DNA of 64,000 nucleotides from Aromatoleum anaerobium (lineage in GTDB: Bacteria; Pseudomonadota; Gammaproteobacteria; Burkholderiales; Rhodocyclaceae): assembly GCF_012910705.2 (NCBI RefSeq), contig NZ_WTVG02000034.1, positions 62,001 through 126,000 on the forward strand, in the 5' to 3' direction. A program made the position numbers and the translations under genes. The stretch's first letter is position 1, and each line of letters starts with the position of its first letter. Below, in pieces: positions 39,210 through 48,278 of this stretch. The notes under the pieces were generated by a model. That model did not search any database. It was not told where the DNA came from and saw only the letters and a list, made by a program, of their open reading frames with translations.

Positions 39210-40823
39210 ATGCTGCGACTCACCGAACTCAGGCTGCCGCTTGATCATCCGCCCGAGGCGCTGAGCGCTGCGATCGTCGAGCGGCTCGGCATCGCCGCCG
39301 GCGACCTCGGCGAGGTCACCGTCTTCAGGCGCAGCTACGACGCGCGCAAGGTCGCAATGATGAGGATGATCTATACCGTGGATATCGTCGTGCGCGACGA
39401 GGCCGCGCTGCTGCGCAAGTTCACCGGCGACCGCCACGTCGGGCCGACGCCCGACACGAACTACCGCTTCGTCGGCCGCGCGCCGGAAGGCTTCGCGAAC
39501 CGCCCGGTCGTCGTCGGCTTCGGCCCGTGCGGCATCTTCGCCGGGCTGATCCTCGCGCAGATGGGTTTGCGGCCGATCATCCTCGAACGCGGCAAGGCGG
39601 TGCGCGAACGCACCAAGGACACGTGGGGGCTGTGGCGCAACAACGTGCTGAACCCCGAATCGAACGTCCAGTTCGGCGAGGGCGGGGCGGGGACGTTCTC
39701 GGACGGCAAGCTCTACAGCCAGATCAAGGACCCGAAGCATTACGGCCGCAAGGTGCTGACCGAATTCGTCAAGGCCGGCGCGCCGGAAGAGATCCTGTAC
39801 GTCGCGAAGCCGCACATCGGCACGTTTCGCCTCGTCGGCATGGTCGAGGCGATGCGCCATGACATCGAGGCGCTCGGCGGCGAGGTCCGCTTCCAGCAGC
39901 GCGTCGCCGACGTGCTGATCGAGGACGGCCACGTGCGCGGGCTGACGCTCGCGTCGGGCGAGGAGATTCGCTGCGACCACGTCGTGCTCGCGCTCGGCCA
40001 CAGCGCGCGCGACACCTTCGGGATGCTGCATGCGCGCGGCGTGTTCATGGAGCCGAAACCGTTTTCGATCGGCTTTCGCATCGAGCATCCGCAGTCCTTG
40101 ATCGATAAAGCCCGCTTCGGCCCGAACGCGGGCCATCCGCTGCTCGGCGCCGCCGACTACAAGCTCGTGCATCATGCGAAGAACGGCCGCAGCGTCTATA
40201 GCTTCTGCATGTGCCCGGGCGGCACGGTCGTCGCGGCGACCTCCGAGCCGGAGCGCGTCGTCACCAACGGCATGAGCCAGTATTCGCGCAACGAGCGCAA
40301 CGCGAATGCCGGCATTGTCGTCGGCATCACGCCCGCCGACTATCCGGGCGGGCCGCTCGCCGGCGTCGAGTTCCAGCGCCGCTGGGAATCGCGCGCGTTC
40401 GAGCTCGGCGGCGGCAACTACGTGGCGCCGGCGCAGCTGGTCGGCGACTTCATCGCCGGCCAGCCGTCGGCGGTGCTCGGCTCGGTCGAGCCGTCGTATA
40501 AGCCGGGCGTGAAGCTCGGCGACCTCGCGACCAGCCTGCCGGACTACGCGATTGCCGCGGTGCGCGAAGCGCTGCCGGCGTTCGAGCGCCAGATCAAGGG
40601 CTTCTCGATGCGCGACGCGGTGCTGACCGGCGTCGAGACGCGCACTTCGTCGCCGCTGCGCATCACGCGTGGCGCGGATTGCCAGAGCCTGAACGTGAAA
40701 GGTCTTTATCCGGCGGGCGAGGGCGCGGGCTACGCGGGCGGCATCCTGTCGGCCGGCGTCGATGGCATCCGCGTCGCCGAAGCGCTCGCCACCGCGCTGC
40801 TCGGCGCGCCGGTCGGGGTGTGA
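39210..40823 (+). CDS. Uncharacterised FAD-dependent dehydrogenase (COG2509)
   Basis: A 537-residue flavoprotein. A short N-terminal domain (about residues 1-90) is followed by the FAD motif VVVGFGPCGIFAGLILAQMG near residue 95. Conserved stretches are FGEGGAGTFSDGKLYSQIKD, LALGHSARDTF and the C-terminal LYPAGEGAGYAGGILSAG. The whole matches the COG2509 family, whose reaction is unknown. Length is typical. slyX follows on the same strand after 76 bases. Confidence 0.88.
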   Translation: MLRLTELRLPLDHPPEALSAAIVERLGIAAGDLGEVTVFRRSYDARKVAMMRMIYTVDIVVRDEAALLRKFTGDRHVGPTPDTNYRFVGRAPEGFANRPVVVGFGPCGIFAGLILAQMGLRPIILERGKAVRERTKDTWGLWRNNVLNPESNVQFGEGGAGTFSDGKLYSQIKDPKHYGRKVLTEFVKAGAPEEILYVAKPHIGTFRLVGMVEAMRHDIEALGGEVRFQQRVADVLIEDGHVRGLTLASGEEIRCDHVVLALGHSARDTFGMLHARGVFMEPKPFSIGFRIEHPQSLIDKARFGPNAGHPLLGAADYKLVHHAKNGRSVYSFCMCPGGTVVAATSEPERVVTNGMSQYSRNERNANAGIVVGITPADYPGGPLAGVEFQRRWESRAFELGGGNYVAPAQLVGDFIAGQPSAVLGSVEPSYKPGVKLGDLATSLPDYAIAAVREALPAFERQIKGFSMRDAVLTGVETRTSSPLRITRGADCQSLNVKGLYPAGEGAGYAGGILSAGVDGIRVAEALATALLGAPVGV

Positions 40824-40899
40824 GCGCCGCCGCACCGCTTGGTGCGCACCGATTCACCCTGCCGCGGCATGCCGACGCAGCGCAATTCAAGGAACAAGC

Positions 40900-41103
40900 A
40901 TGGAAGAACGCCTGACGAAGATCGAGACTAAGATCGCGCTGTCCGAGGATCTGCTCGAAGAGCTCAACCTCGCCGTCTATCGCCAGCAGCAGCAGATCGA
41001 CCGGCTGCAACAACAGATCCTCGAACTGCACCGCCAGCTCGCCGCGGCGGCGCCGGGCGAGCGGCCACGCGACCTGCGCGACGAAATCCCGCCGCACTAC
41101 TGA
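40900..41103 (+). CDS. slyX: SlyX-family protein
   Basis: A 67-residue coiled-coil protein (MEERLTKIETKIALSEDLLEEL ... RQQQQIDRLQQQILEL) ending in DEIPPHY, the hallmark SlyX C-terminus. ATG 40900 follows AAGGAAC. The longer in-frame region from 40762 overlaps the upstream gene. The function is unknown. The gene is convergent with the next one across 18 bases. Confidence 0.93.
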   Translation: MEERLTKIETKIALSEDLLEELNLAVYRQQQQIDRLQQQILELHRQLAAAAPGERPRDLRDEIPPHY

Positions 41104-41121
41104 CAGGCCGCGGCGGCGGGA

Positions 41122-41343
41122 TCAGGGCGCCGGCAGCGCGGCTTCGAGTTCCGCCCACATCACCCACTGGCCGCAGGCATTGCGCGGGCCGCGCAGCGAG
41201 CCGTGCCACGGCCCTTCGATGCACGGTCCCTTGTCGTCGTTTTCGTCGTACTCGACGCTGCCGGGCTCGCTCCCGGGACGGCGCTTGCCGCCCCAGCGCT
41301 TGCAGGACAGGCAGCGTTTGCGGTCGAGCGGCTGGCTGGTCAT
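41122..41343 (-). CDS. Small Cys-containing conserved hypothetical protein
   Basis: A 73-residue protein with CLSCKRWGGKR near the N-terminus, then CIEGPWHG and ACGQWVMWAELEAALPAP. Four Cys residues (CxxC plus two more) could bind zinc or iron. The start at 41343 (MTSQPLDRKRC) is the most plausible, as the frame above it shares DNA with the thioredoxin-like gene. The function is not recognised. It probably shares a transcript with that upstream gene, which ends 26 bases before. Confidence 0.6.
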   Translation of the reverse strand: MTSQPLDRKRCLSCKRWGGKRRPGSEPGSVEYDENDDKGPCIEGPWHGSLRGPRNACGQWVMWAELEAALPAP

Positions 41344-41369
41344 CGTTGCGCTGTGCGGATGCTGGAACG

Positions 41370-41768
41370 TCAGGCGTCGTGCCCGGCGCTGCGGCGCTGC
41401 AGCGCCGCGCGGAAGTTGCAGTCGCGCTGCCAGGCGCGGCGCTCTTCGGTCGCGAACGCATAGGCGCGCGCTTCGTCTTCGCCCAGCGCGGCGAGGGTTT
41501 CGAGGGTGCGCTGCAGGAACACGTGCTGCGGCATCATCGTGCCGAAGAACAGCACCAGCTCGCCGCGCTGGATCAGCAGCGTCGGGAAGTTCTCGACGTC
41601 CAGGTCGCCGAGCCAGTCGGCATCGTCTTCGATGTCCACCCAGTGGAACCCGGCCTGCGGCCACTGGCGGGCGAGGGCGTCGAAGCCGGCGCGATAGTCG
41701 CGGCAGGTGCCGCACCAGTCGGCGCACAGGCAGGCGACGAGGAGTTCGGGAAGCGGTTGGTCGTTCAT
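41370..41768 (-). CDS. Thioredoxin-like protein
   Basis: A 132-residue thioredoxin-fold protein with active site ADWCGTCRDY (WCGTC instead of WCGPC) near residue 18. A cis-Pro follows in NFPTLLIQRGEL. The C-terminal tail is helical and Arg-rich. No signal peptide is seen, so it is cytoplasmic. ATG 41768 (MNDQPLPELLVACLCADW) gives the normal fold; the upstream extension is not conserved-looking. Confidence 0.8.
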   Translation of the reverse strand: MNDQPLPELLVACLCADWCGTCRDYRAGFDALARQWPQAGFHWVDIEDDADWLGDLDVENFPTLLIQRGELVLFFGTMMPQHVFLQRTLETLAALGEDEARAYAFATEERRAWQRDCNFRAALQRRSAGHDA

Positions 41769-41959
41769 CGGGAAGGCTGCCAGTCGGTCATCGCGCGAGT
41801 GCGCATACCGGCCGAGGCTAGCATATTCCGCGCACGACGGCCGCCTGCCGCGGCCATCTCGCAGACGTCGCGGATGGGCTTGCACTCGATCCGTCGTTAC
41901 CGCAGAGTTTCAGGAGTATCCCCTGCCCGCGACAGCGGGCCGCAGCGAGGAAGAGCGCG

Positions 41960-42727
41960 ATGAAAATCCAGATCCTGTCTGACCTGCATCTGAACGTTGC
42001 CGAGATGGAGCCTGCGCTCACCGATGCCGACATCGTGGTCCTCGCGGGCGACATCGCACGCCCCGAGCGGGCGATCGCGTGGGCGCGGCAGTTTTCGCAG
42101 CCGGTCGTCTATATCCCCGGCAACCATGAGTATTACGGCGGCAGCCTGGCGGGCGTCGAGCAAAAGCTGCGTGCCGCGGCCGAAGGGAGCAACGTCCGCA
42201 TCCTCGATTGCGACGGCGCGGTGTTCGGCCGGGTGCGCATTCTCGGCTGCACGCTGTGGAGCGATTTCCGGCTGTTCGCGCAGGCCGAACGTCAGCAGCA
42301 GTCGAGAGCCGAAGCGACACGGCTGATGTACGATTTTTCGCGCGTCCGCATCGATGACGACGCGCCCGATCTGTTCACGCCGGCGCTGTCTGCCGGCCTG
42401 TTCGATCAGGCCTCCGCGTGGCTGCGCACCGCGCTGCAGGTGCCCCACGAGGGAACGACGGTCGTCGTCACCCATCACGCGCCGTGCACGCGCAGCGTGC
42501 ATCCGAAATACGCCGATTCGCCGATCACGCCGGCGTTCGTCTCCGACCTCGACGAACTCGTCGCCGCGTCGGGCGCGGCGCTGTGGATCCACGGTCATGT
42601 CCATGATTCGCACGATTACCGCATCGGCGCGACGCGCGTGCTGTGCAACCCGCGCGGCTACGGCAAGGACGGGGTGAACGAGAACCCGCGGTTCGATCCG
42701 GCGCTGACGGTGATTGTCGAGGAATGA
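41960..42727 (+). CDS. Calcineurin-like metallophosphoesterase
   Basis: A 255-residue phosphoesterase. The five metal motifs are visible: LSDLHLN (D and H), LAGDIARPE, PGNHEYYGG, VTHHAPCTRS and HGHVHDSHDY. The substrate is unknown. It is a single rightward gene with a GAGGAAG ribosome site. Confidence 0.9.
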   Translation: MKIQILSDLHLNVAEMEPALTDADIVVLAGDIARPERAIAWARQFSQPVVYIPGNHEYYGGSLAGVEQKLRAAAEGSNVRILDCDGAVFGRVRILGCTLWSDFRLFAQAERQQQSRAEATRLMYDFSRVRIDDDAPDLFTPALSAGLFDQASAWLRTALQVPHEGTTVVVTHHAPCTRSVHPKYADSPITPAFVSDLDELVAASGAALWIHGHVHDSHDYRIGATRVLCNPRGYGKDGVNENPRFDPALTVIVEE

Positions 42728-42784
42728 GCCTCCTCACCGTGCGGCGGTCAGCGTTCGGCAGGGTGCGTCACGGGGCAGGGTGCG

Positions 42785-43180
42785 TCACGGATTTTCCGGG
42801 CAGGCCATGCCGGAGCGCGAGGCCTCGCGCAGCCATTCGATGAGCGCGGCGCGCTCGGCCGGATCGGGGATGCCTGCGTAACCCATCGTCGTGCCGGGCA
42901 CGACCCGGGTCGGCGCCGCGAGAAAACGGTCGAGCGTTGCCGCGTCCCAGACGATGCCGGACTTTCGCATCGCATCCGAATACTCGTAGTCGGGAAGGCT
43001 GCCCGCCCGCCGGCCGAACAGCCCGCAATGGCGCGGGCCGGTGCGGTGGTAGGCGAGCGCGTGGCAGGCGAGGCAGCGTGCGTAGATCTCCTCGCCGCGC
43101 GGCGCCGCGCCTGCCTCCCCCAACGATGAGGCGAATGCCAGCACAACCAGCACGCTCATCCAGCACGACGCCCGCAGCAT
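42785..43180 (-). CDS. Small periplasmic c-type cytochrome
   Basis: A 131-residue class I cytochrome c. A signal peptide (MLRASCWMSVLVVLAFASS) is followed by the haem site CLACH and a Met ligand in VPGTTMGYAG. A further Cys sits near the C-terminus. It is the third gene of a leftward set led by an ECF sigma factor and a ferritin-like protein. It could serve as an electron carrier for that set. Confidence 0.88.
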   Translation of the reverse strand: MLRASCWMSVLVVLAFASSLGEAGAAPRGEEIYARCLACHALAYHRTGPRHCGLFGRRAGSLPDYEYSDAMRKSGIVWDAATLDRFLAAPTRVVPGTTMGYAGIPDPAERAALIEWLREASRSGMACPENP

Positions 43181-43193
43181 TGCCGTTTCCCGT

Positions 43194-43772
43194 TCAGGAC
43201 ACGAACGCCGACGGCACCGGGTCTTCGCCGAGCGCCTGGCGCAGGATCGCCCAGTGCATTGCCTCGTCGCCGAGGATGCTGGCAGCGGCCTTCGCGAGAT
43301 CGGGGTTGGCGAACAGCGGCACGGCGCCGAGGTAGGCGCTGACCGCTCCCTGTTCGAGCCCGGCCGCGAAGCGCAGCACATCCGCCTCGGCTTTCAGGGT
43401 GGCGACCGGAAAGTCATACTTCTGCCTGCTTTCCGCCGGCTTGCCGCCGAGCTTCGCGACCGTCTGCGCCAGGAGATCGACGTGGGCCTTGTGATGACCC
43501 TGGAACTGCAGCGCCAGGTCCCGCGTCGGCGCACGCAGCAGCCCGCTGTCGGCGCCCAGCTGGTACGCGGCAATCGCTTCGTGCTCGGCGGCGAGCGCCG
43601 TGTTCAGGATGCGCGCGTCCGCCGCAGGATCGCCTTTGCGCGTGTCCGCCTGGGCGGCGAGGGCAGGGCGGCCGGCGAGCAGCGCGACCGCTGCGGCCGA
43701 CAGGGTCGCGCTGCCGTGCAGGAAACGACGGCGGCTCGGGATGATCAGCAGGGAAGAGTGTTCGATTTTCAT
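43194..43772 (-). CDS. Exported ferritin-like protein, twin-arginine signal
   Basis: A 192-residue protein with a Tat-type signal (PSRRRFLHGSATLSAAAVALL) followed by a ferritin-like four-helix domain (about residues 45-190). ILNTALAAEHEAIAAYQLGAD and ILGDEAMHWAILRQAL hold Glu/His pairs of a possible diiron site. GGAG precedes ATG 43772. It is 13 bases upstream of the cytochrome c gene and may be controlled by the adjacent sigma factor. Confidence 0.8.
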   Translation of the reverse strand: MKIEHSSLLIIPSRRRFLHGSATLSAAAVALLAGRPALAAQADTRKGDPAADARILNTALAAEHEAIAAYQLGADSGLLRAPTRDLALQFQGHHKAHVDLLAQTVAKLGGKPAESRQKYDFPVATLKAEADVLRFAAGLEQGAVSAYLGAVPLFANPDLAKAAASILGDEAMHWAILRQALGEDPVPSAFVS

Positions 43773-43916
43773 GATGGGGCTCCGTTTCGTGAGGTCGAAC
43801 AATCCCTCGACGCGTCGGGCGACGCATCAGCGGGGAAGGGCCGGGTGGGGCTGGCGCAGACGTGCGGGGAGTGCGCGGAGTACGCCAGAGCTGCGGGCGA
43901 GCGAGTCCCGCCGCGG

Positions 43917-44612
43917 TCAGCCAGGCGGGGGCGCCTGCTCCAGCGCGAGTTCGAGGCGCCGGTGCACCGCGGCGACGAGGCGGTCACAGCGGGCGCCGTC
44001 GAACGAGAAGAATTCGTCGATCGTCGGGCCGATCTCGCGGCCGATCGTGTCGCGCAGCAGATGGCGCGCGCGGAACAGCGCGGTCTTGACGGCCGCTTCC
44101 GAGATCCCGAGGCTCGCGGCGGTTTCGGCGACGCTCAATTCCTCGACCGCACGCAGCATGAATACTGCGCGGCAGCCGTCGGGCAGACGGTCGATCGAGC
44201 CTTCGATCACGCGTCGCAGTTCGCGCCGCATCGCCATCGCTTCCGGCGTTTCCGCCAGTGCGGCACGCCTCTCGTCATGTGCCGCGACGTCCTCGGGCAG
44301 GCCGCCCGAGCGCGACCTGGACCGCAGCCGCTCGAGCGATTTGTTCACGACGATGCGCGTCAGCCAGGTCGACAGGCTCGACTCGCCCTTGAAGTCGGCG
44401 AGCGCCCGGTAGGCGCTGACGTAGGCATCCTGGACCGCGTCCTCGGCGTCGGCATCGTCGCGCAGGATGCCGCGGGCGGTGCGGAACAGGCGGCGATTGT
44501 TCGCGCGCATCATTCGTTCGAGCGCGCCCGGCTCGCCATGCAGAACGTGGGCGACGAGTTCGGAATCCCGGGCGGCCGGAAGCGGAGGCGGGGCGGTGAC
44601 GACGTTGGTCAT
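43917..44612 (-). CDS. ECF-type sigma-70 family RNA polymerase sigma factor
   Basis: A 231-residue sigma factor with region 2 (LRDDADAEDAVQDAYVSAYRAL and FKGESSLSTWLTRIVVNKSLERL). Region 4 is LPDGCRAVFMLRAVEELSVAETAASLGISEAAVKTALFRARHLL. The C-terminal extension has FDGARCDRLV. No anti-sigma gene is adjacent. The next genes on the strand encode an exported ferritin-like protein and a cytochrome c, plausible regulon members. Confidence 0.93.
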   Translation of the reverse strand: MTNVVTAPPPLPAARDSELVAHVLHGEPGALERMMRANNRRLFRTARGILRDDADAEDAVQDAYVSAYRALADFKGESSLSTWLTRIVVNKSLERLRSRSRSGGLPEDVAAHDERRAALAETPEAMAMRRELRRVIEGSIDRLPDGCRAVFMLRAVEELSVAETAASLGISEAAVKTALFRARHLLRDTIGREIGPTIDEFFSFDGARCDRLVAAVHRRLELALEQAPPPG

Positions 44613-44666
44613 GATCGGGACTCCATCGATTCATCCGACCATTGGATGATGCCGCCGCCCGAAAGG

Positions 44667-45281
44667 TTACGCCGATGGATGACGGATGCGGAACACCTGC
44701 GGATCGCCGCCGTGATCGAGCAGGATGCGGCGGACGCGGTCCTGCCACAGCGCGCCGAACTGCCGCTGCTCGTCCGCGTCGGCCTCGCCGGTGAGGCAGC
44801 GCGCCATCAGCGACGGCATCGCCGGGTCGGCCGGAATCGTCGAGAGGTCCGCTTCGGCGTCGACGGCCGCGCCGGTGTCGAGGCGCGTGAAACGCAGCGC
44901 GAGCGGCAGGTCGACGGCGAACTGCTGCAGCCCGCGACGCACGTAGCGCCCGGCGAGGCCCTTGAAGCCGCCGTCCTGCGCAGCACCGGTCAGCAGCGTC
45001 ACGACGCTTGCAATCACGCCGGTGACGCCGTCCTCGAAGCGGTTGCGGAACTCGACGCGTACACCGCCGCGTTCGGGCACTTCGCCGGGGTACAGCGCGG
45101 TCAGCGCATGGCAGGTGAGAAGATAGGCCGAGCCGACCGTCGGGCACGAGTGCCCGGCGAGCTTCACGGCGTCCTCATAGCCGTATTCAATGACGCCGTC
45201 TTCGGCAGCGCCGAGGAAGGCCGCCAGCGCGTCGCGCACCTTGAGTCGCGGCACCGCGCGGTAAAAATCGGGGAATTGCAT
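44667..45281 (-). CDS. FmdE-domain-like protein
   Basis: A 204-residue protein of unknown function. VKLAGHSCPTVGSAYLLTCHAL (about residues 40-61) resembles the HxCPG/Cys motif of FmdE-type domains, which bind metal in proteins linked to formylmethanofuran or molybdenum enzymes. The rest is not diagnostic. ATG 45281 is chosen; the frame upstream to 45329 lacks a ribosome site. It lies just upstream of the sigma gene on the same strand. Confidence 0.6.
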   Translation of the reverse strand: MQFPDFYRAVPRLKVRDALAAFLGAAEDGVIEYGYEDAVKLAGHSCPTVGSAYLLTCHALTALYPGEVPERGGVRVEFRNRFEDGVTGVIASVVTLLTGAAQDGGFKGLAGRYVRRGLQQFAVDLPLALRFTRLDTGAAVDAEADLSTIPADPAMPSLMARCLTGEADADEQRQFGALWQDRVRRILLDHGGDPQVFRIRHPSA

Positions 45282-45373
45282 TGCTGCTCCAGGGAGTCGT
45301 TGGTTCGGGAAAAATGGTATCGGCGGCACGGTCCGGCCGGCCCGCCGAGGGGTGGTGCATCATGGATGGCGCG

Positions 45374-45706
45374 TCACGCGCGATGCAGCAGCATGGTGAT
45401 CAGCAGCGAGGCGTCCTCGATCGCGGTCACCGCGTGCGGCTCGGCATCGGCGAGATAGACCAGCGTGCCGGGGGTGAGCGTTTGCGCCTGACCGTGTGCG
45501 TCGAGCTCGACGATGCCTTCGAGGCACTGGATCGTGATCAGGCCGGCGGCCCGGTGTTCCTGCGTCGACTTGCCGGCCGGCAGCACCAGCCGAAAGACCT
45601 CGAAGTGCTCGGCCCTGATGAGCGTCGACGACACCGTGTCGCGGACGCGTTCGCCGAGCGGCGTGATGTTGATCAGTTCGCCGGAAGCGGCGTGCGGAAT
45701 GGCCAT
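45374..45706 (-). CDS. Cupin-domain protein
   Basis: A 110-residue single-cupin protein. FRLVLPAGKSTQEHRAAGLITIQCLEG holds the first cupin motif with its His. LTPGTLVYLADAEPHAV holds the second. Small cupins bind metal ions and often act as sensors or isomerases, and this one cannot be assigned a substrate. It lies 92 bases upstream of the FmdE-like gene, possibly in the same operon. Confidence 0.85.
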   Translation of the reverse strand: MAIPHAASGELINITPLGERVRDTVSSTLIRAEHFEVFRLVLPAGKSTQEHRAAGLITIQCLEGIVELDAHGQAQTLTPGTLVYLADAEPHAVTAIEDASLLITMLLHRA

Positions 45707-45985
45707 GACGTTTTATATGGACGCCTCCCGTTTGCAAGGACGATTTGGTGTGTTGGGACAGATAGGCTGCAGTTTTATATCCGGCCTGTGGTGCAGGCCG
45801 ATGCCTGCTGGCCCTGATGGAATCCGCTGACCCGCGCCTCATTTCCTTTGGTGGACTCGAAGTCCGGAACGTCATACAGGCTTGGCGGGTCACGGTCTGA
45901 CCTGTTTGCCATCACACGTTTTCGTACCTTCGCAACCTTTACGGCGGCCACTCCTTTCTTCAAAGTGGTTGATTGACGTTGTGCT

Positions 45986-47017
45986 TCAGCCCTGCGCGGG
46001 TTGAGTCACAAACTCCCTTTGGTACGTCCGTTCATGAGCGAGAATCGCCCAGATCGTCCGCGCCATCTTGTTGGCCAAGGCCACCACCGCGACGTTGAGC
46101 GGTCGGCGCTGGCGTAATGCAGTCACCCACGGGCCCGGATCCTTCGCGTTCGTAAGAACCGCCCGGGCGCCGTGGATGAGCAGCGTTCGAAGGTAGGTGT
46201 CGCCGCGCTTGCTGATGCCAAGCAATTTGACTCGCCCGCCCGTGCCGGTCTGTCGTGGCACCAGTCCGGCGAAAGCGGCAAACTCCCGCCCGGACTTGAA
46301 GGTCTTGGCATCGCCCATGATGGCGACGGCGGCGGTCGCGGTCAGCGGCCCGACGCCAGGAATCTCGGCAATGCGCCGGCAGGCAGCGTCTTGCTTGAGC
46401 CAGTCTTTGATGCGCCGCTCGATAGTGGCGATCTCGGCATCCATCTTCTCGATGCGCGCCCACTGCTCGCGCAGGGTGTCGATGACGATCGCCGGCAGGC
46501 GATCCGACAGTCGTGCCAGGGCTTGCGTGATGCCCTTCCGGATGGCGGCTTTTCCCTGCGCCATGACTTCGCCGTATTCGGTGAGCAATCCCCGCAGGCC
46601 GTTGATCTGGGCGGTGCGGAACTTGACCAGCTGGCTGCGCATGCGATGCAGCGCCAGGATCGCTTGCTGTTCCTCGCTCTTGATGGCGACGGCCTTGACG
46701 TGCGGCTGCTGTACCGCCGTCCAGATCGCCCGCGCATCGTGGCGGTCATTCTTGTTGCCCGTCACGAAGGGCTTGACCGCCTTGCCAGGAAGCAGCTTGA
46801 CCTGGTGCCCCAGCGCCGTGAGGCTCCGCGCCCAGTGCTGCGCGCCGCCGCAGGCCTCCATGCCGATCAGGCAGGGCTGCCGGTTGGCGAAGTGCTCGAG
46901 AAACTTCTCGCGCTTGAGCGGCAAACTCACGATCTCTCCCGTCTCCATGTCGATCCAGTGCAACTGGAACACCCGCTTGGCAATGTCGATGCCGACGACC
47001 GTTTTGCTATCATTCAT
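45986..47017 (-). CDS. IS110-family (IS1111-type) DEDD transposase
   Basis: A 343-residue transposase. The N-terminal RuvC-like DEDD domain includes VVGIDIAKRVFQLHW, IGMEACGGAQHWAR and NKNDRHDARAIW. The C-terminal Transposase_20 domain includes IAEIPGVGPLTATAAVAIMGD, FAAFAGLVPRQTGTGG and KRGDTYLRTLLIHGARA. GGAGG precedes ATG 47017. It is intact. IS110-type elements lack clear terminal repeats, and the element ends could not be placed. They probably fall within about 45.95 and 47.2 kb. Confidence 0.93.
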   Translation of the reverse strand: MNDSKTVVGIDIAKRVFQLHWIDMETGEIVSLPLKREKFLEHFANRQPCLIGMEACGGAQHWARSLTALGHQVKLLPGKAVKPFVTGNKNDRHDARAIWTAVQQPHVKAVAIKSEEQQAILALHRMRSQLVKFRTAQINGLRGLLTEYGEVMAQGKAAIRKGITQALARLSDRLPAIVIDTLREQWARIEKMDAEIATIERRIKDWLKQDAACRRIAEIPGVGPLTATAAVAIMGDAKTFKSGREFAAFAGLVPRQTGTGGRVKLLGISKRGDTYLRTLLIHGARAVLTNAKDPGPWVTALRQRRPLNVAVVALANKMARTIWAILAHERTYQREFVTQPAQG

Positions 47018-47232
47018 CTCGGACCCTCCGGTTTGCCTGTGAAGATCTTCGTATCTTCCACCTTGGCACTTTGATGCCGTCGGCCCGTGAGGGTCCACCT
47101 CTCGATCGACCACCCCCGCAGAGTTATCCACGGCGCCGGGCGCCGCAGGTCCCTCTATCACCGCAGGCGACCGGCGCGGTGGGTAACTCGTGTTCAGCGC
47201 TCACGGGGGGCGGGAGGCGTCCATACCATTTC

Positions 47233-47985
47233 CTAACCGATGGTATAGCCGCCGTCGACGACGATGTCCTGGCCGTAGATGTTCTTCGCGCCGTCCGACG
47301 CGAGGAACACCGAGGTCTCGGCAATGTCCTCCGGCTTGCCGAACTCGCCCGTCATCAGTCGCGAGTTGATCTGCCCGGCGACTGCGCCGAGCACGTCCGG
47401 CGGCAGGCCGACGGTGCCCCACAGCGGCGTGGCGATCGGTCCCGGCGCGATCGAGTTGACGCGTATCCCTTTCGGCGCCAGCTCCGCCGCGAGCGTCTGG
47501 GCGAACGATTTCAGCGCTGCCTTGCTCGCGCTGTAGATCGCGAGGCCGGGGAAACCGACCTGCGTCAGGAAGGTGGTGATGAACTGCACCGATCCGCCGC
47601 GGCGGATATGCGGCAGGAAGAGGCGGACCGTCTCGGCCGCGGCGAAGAGGTTCACCGAGAACTGCGTCTCGAACGCTTCGCGCGTGCTGTCCTCGAACGA
47701 GACGACCCGGGCGATGCCGGCGTTCGGCACGACGATATCGACGCCGCCGAACGCCTTGAGCGTCTCGGCGACAAGACGCTGCAGATCCTCGGCGCACGTC
47801 GCGTCGCCATTGACCGTGACGACTTTCCCGGCGTGGGCGGTCTTGAGCGCGTCGAGCGCCTCCGTGTTCCGGCCGAACGCGGCCACTTTCGCCCCTTCGG
47901 CGACGTAGCGCTCGACGATCGCGCGGCCGATGCCGCTGCTCGCCCCGGTCACGACCGCGACCTTGTCTTCCAGACGTCCTTTCAT
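47233..47985 (-). CDS. Short-chain dehydrogenase/reductase
   Basis: A 250-residue classical SDR. The NAD(P) motif VTGASSGIGRAIVERY is near residue 12, VPNAGIARV is the NNAG-equivalent, and the catalytic Tyr/Lys are in YSASKAALKSF. The C-terminus YGQDIVVDGGYTIG is typical. The substrate is unknown. It lies directly beside the IS110 copy. Confidence 0.92.
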   Translation of the reverse strand: MKGRLEDKVAVVTGASSGIGRAIVERYVAEGAKVAAFGRNTEALDALKTAHAGKVVTVNGDATCAEDLQRLVAETLKAFGGVDIVVPNAGIARVVSFEDSTREAFETQFSVNLFAAAETVRLFLPHIRRGGSVQFITTFLTQVGFPGLAIYSASKAALKSFAQTLAAELAPKGIRVNSIAPGPIATPLWGTVGLPPDVLGAVAGQINSRLMTGEFGKPEDIAETSVFLASDGAKNIYGQDIVVDGGYTIG

Positions 47986-48278
47986 GTTCGCATCCTCACC
48001 GGTTTTCTGTCGTTACGGAGTGGGCAAGCATCACCGTCCGCGCCGCGGCCCTCATTGATATCCATCAATCCTCGGCATCCGGGCGTCGCTTCGGTCAAAT
48101 ACATGACCAGTGCGCGCCCCTCGTGTTCCCGCTGCCGCGGCGATGGAGCCGTCGCGAATGGAATGGCTTCTGAACTCGCCCGAGCTCGACGATGTCATTT
48201 ATCGAGCCAGCGCGCTTTCCGCCCCGCCGGAGCCCGCCACGCTGCGGGCGCTTTCCGGCCGACCTCGAGGAGAATCCG

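Noticed and set aside
45775-45963. A 62-residue minus-strand frame between the cupin gene and the IS110 transposase.
   Set aside because: Its Lys-rich start looks possible, but there is no clear ribosome site or family, and the 279-base gap otherwise shows nothing.
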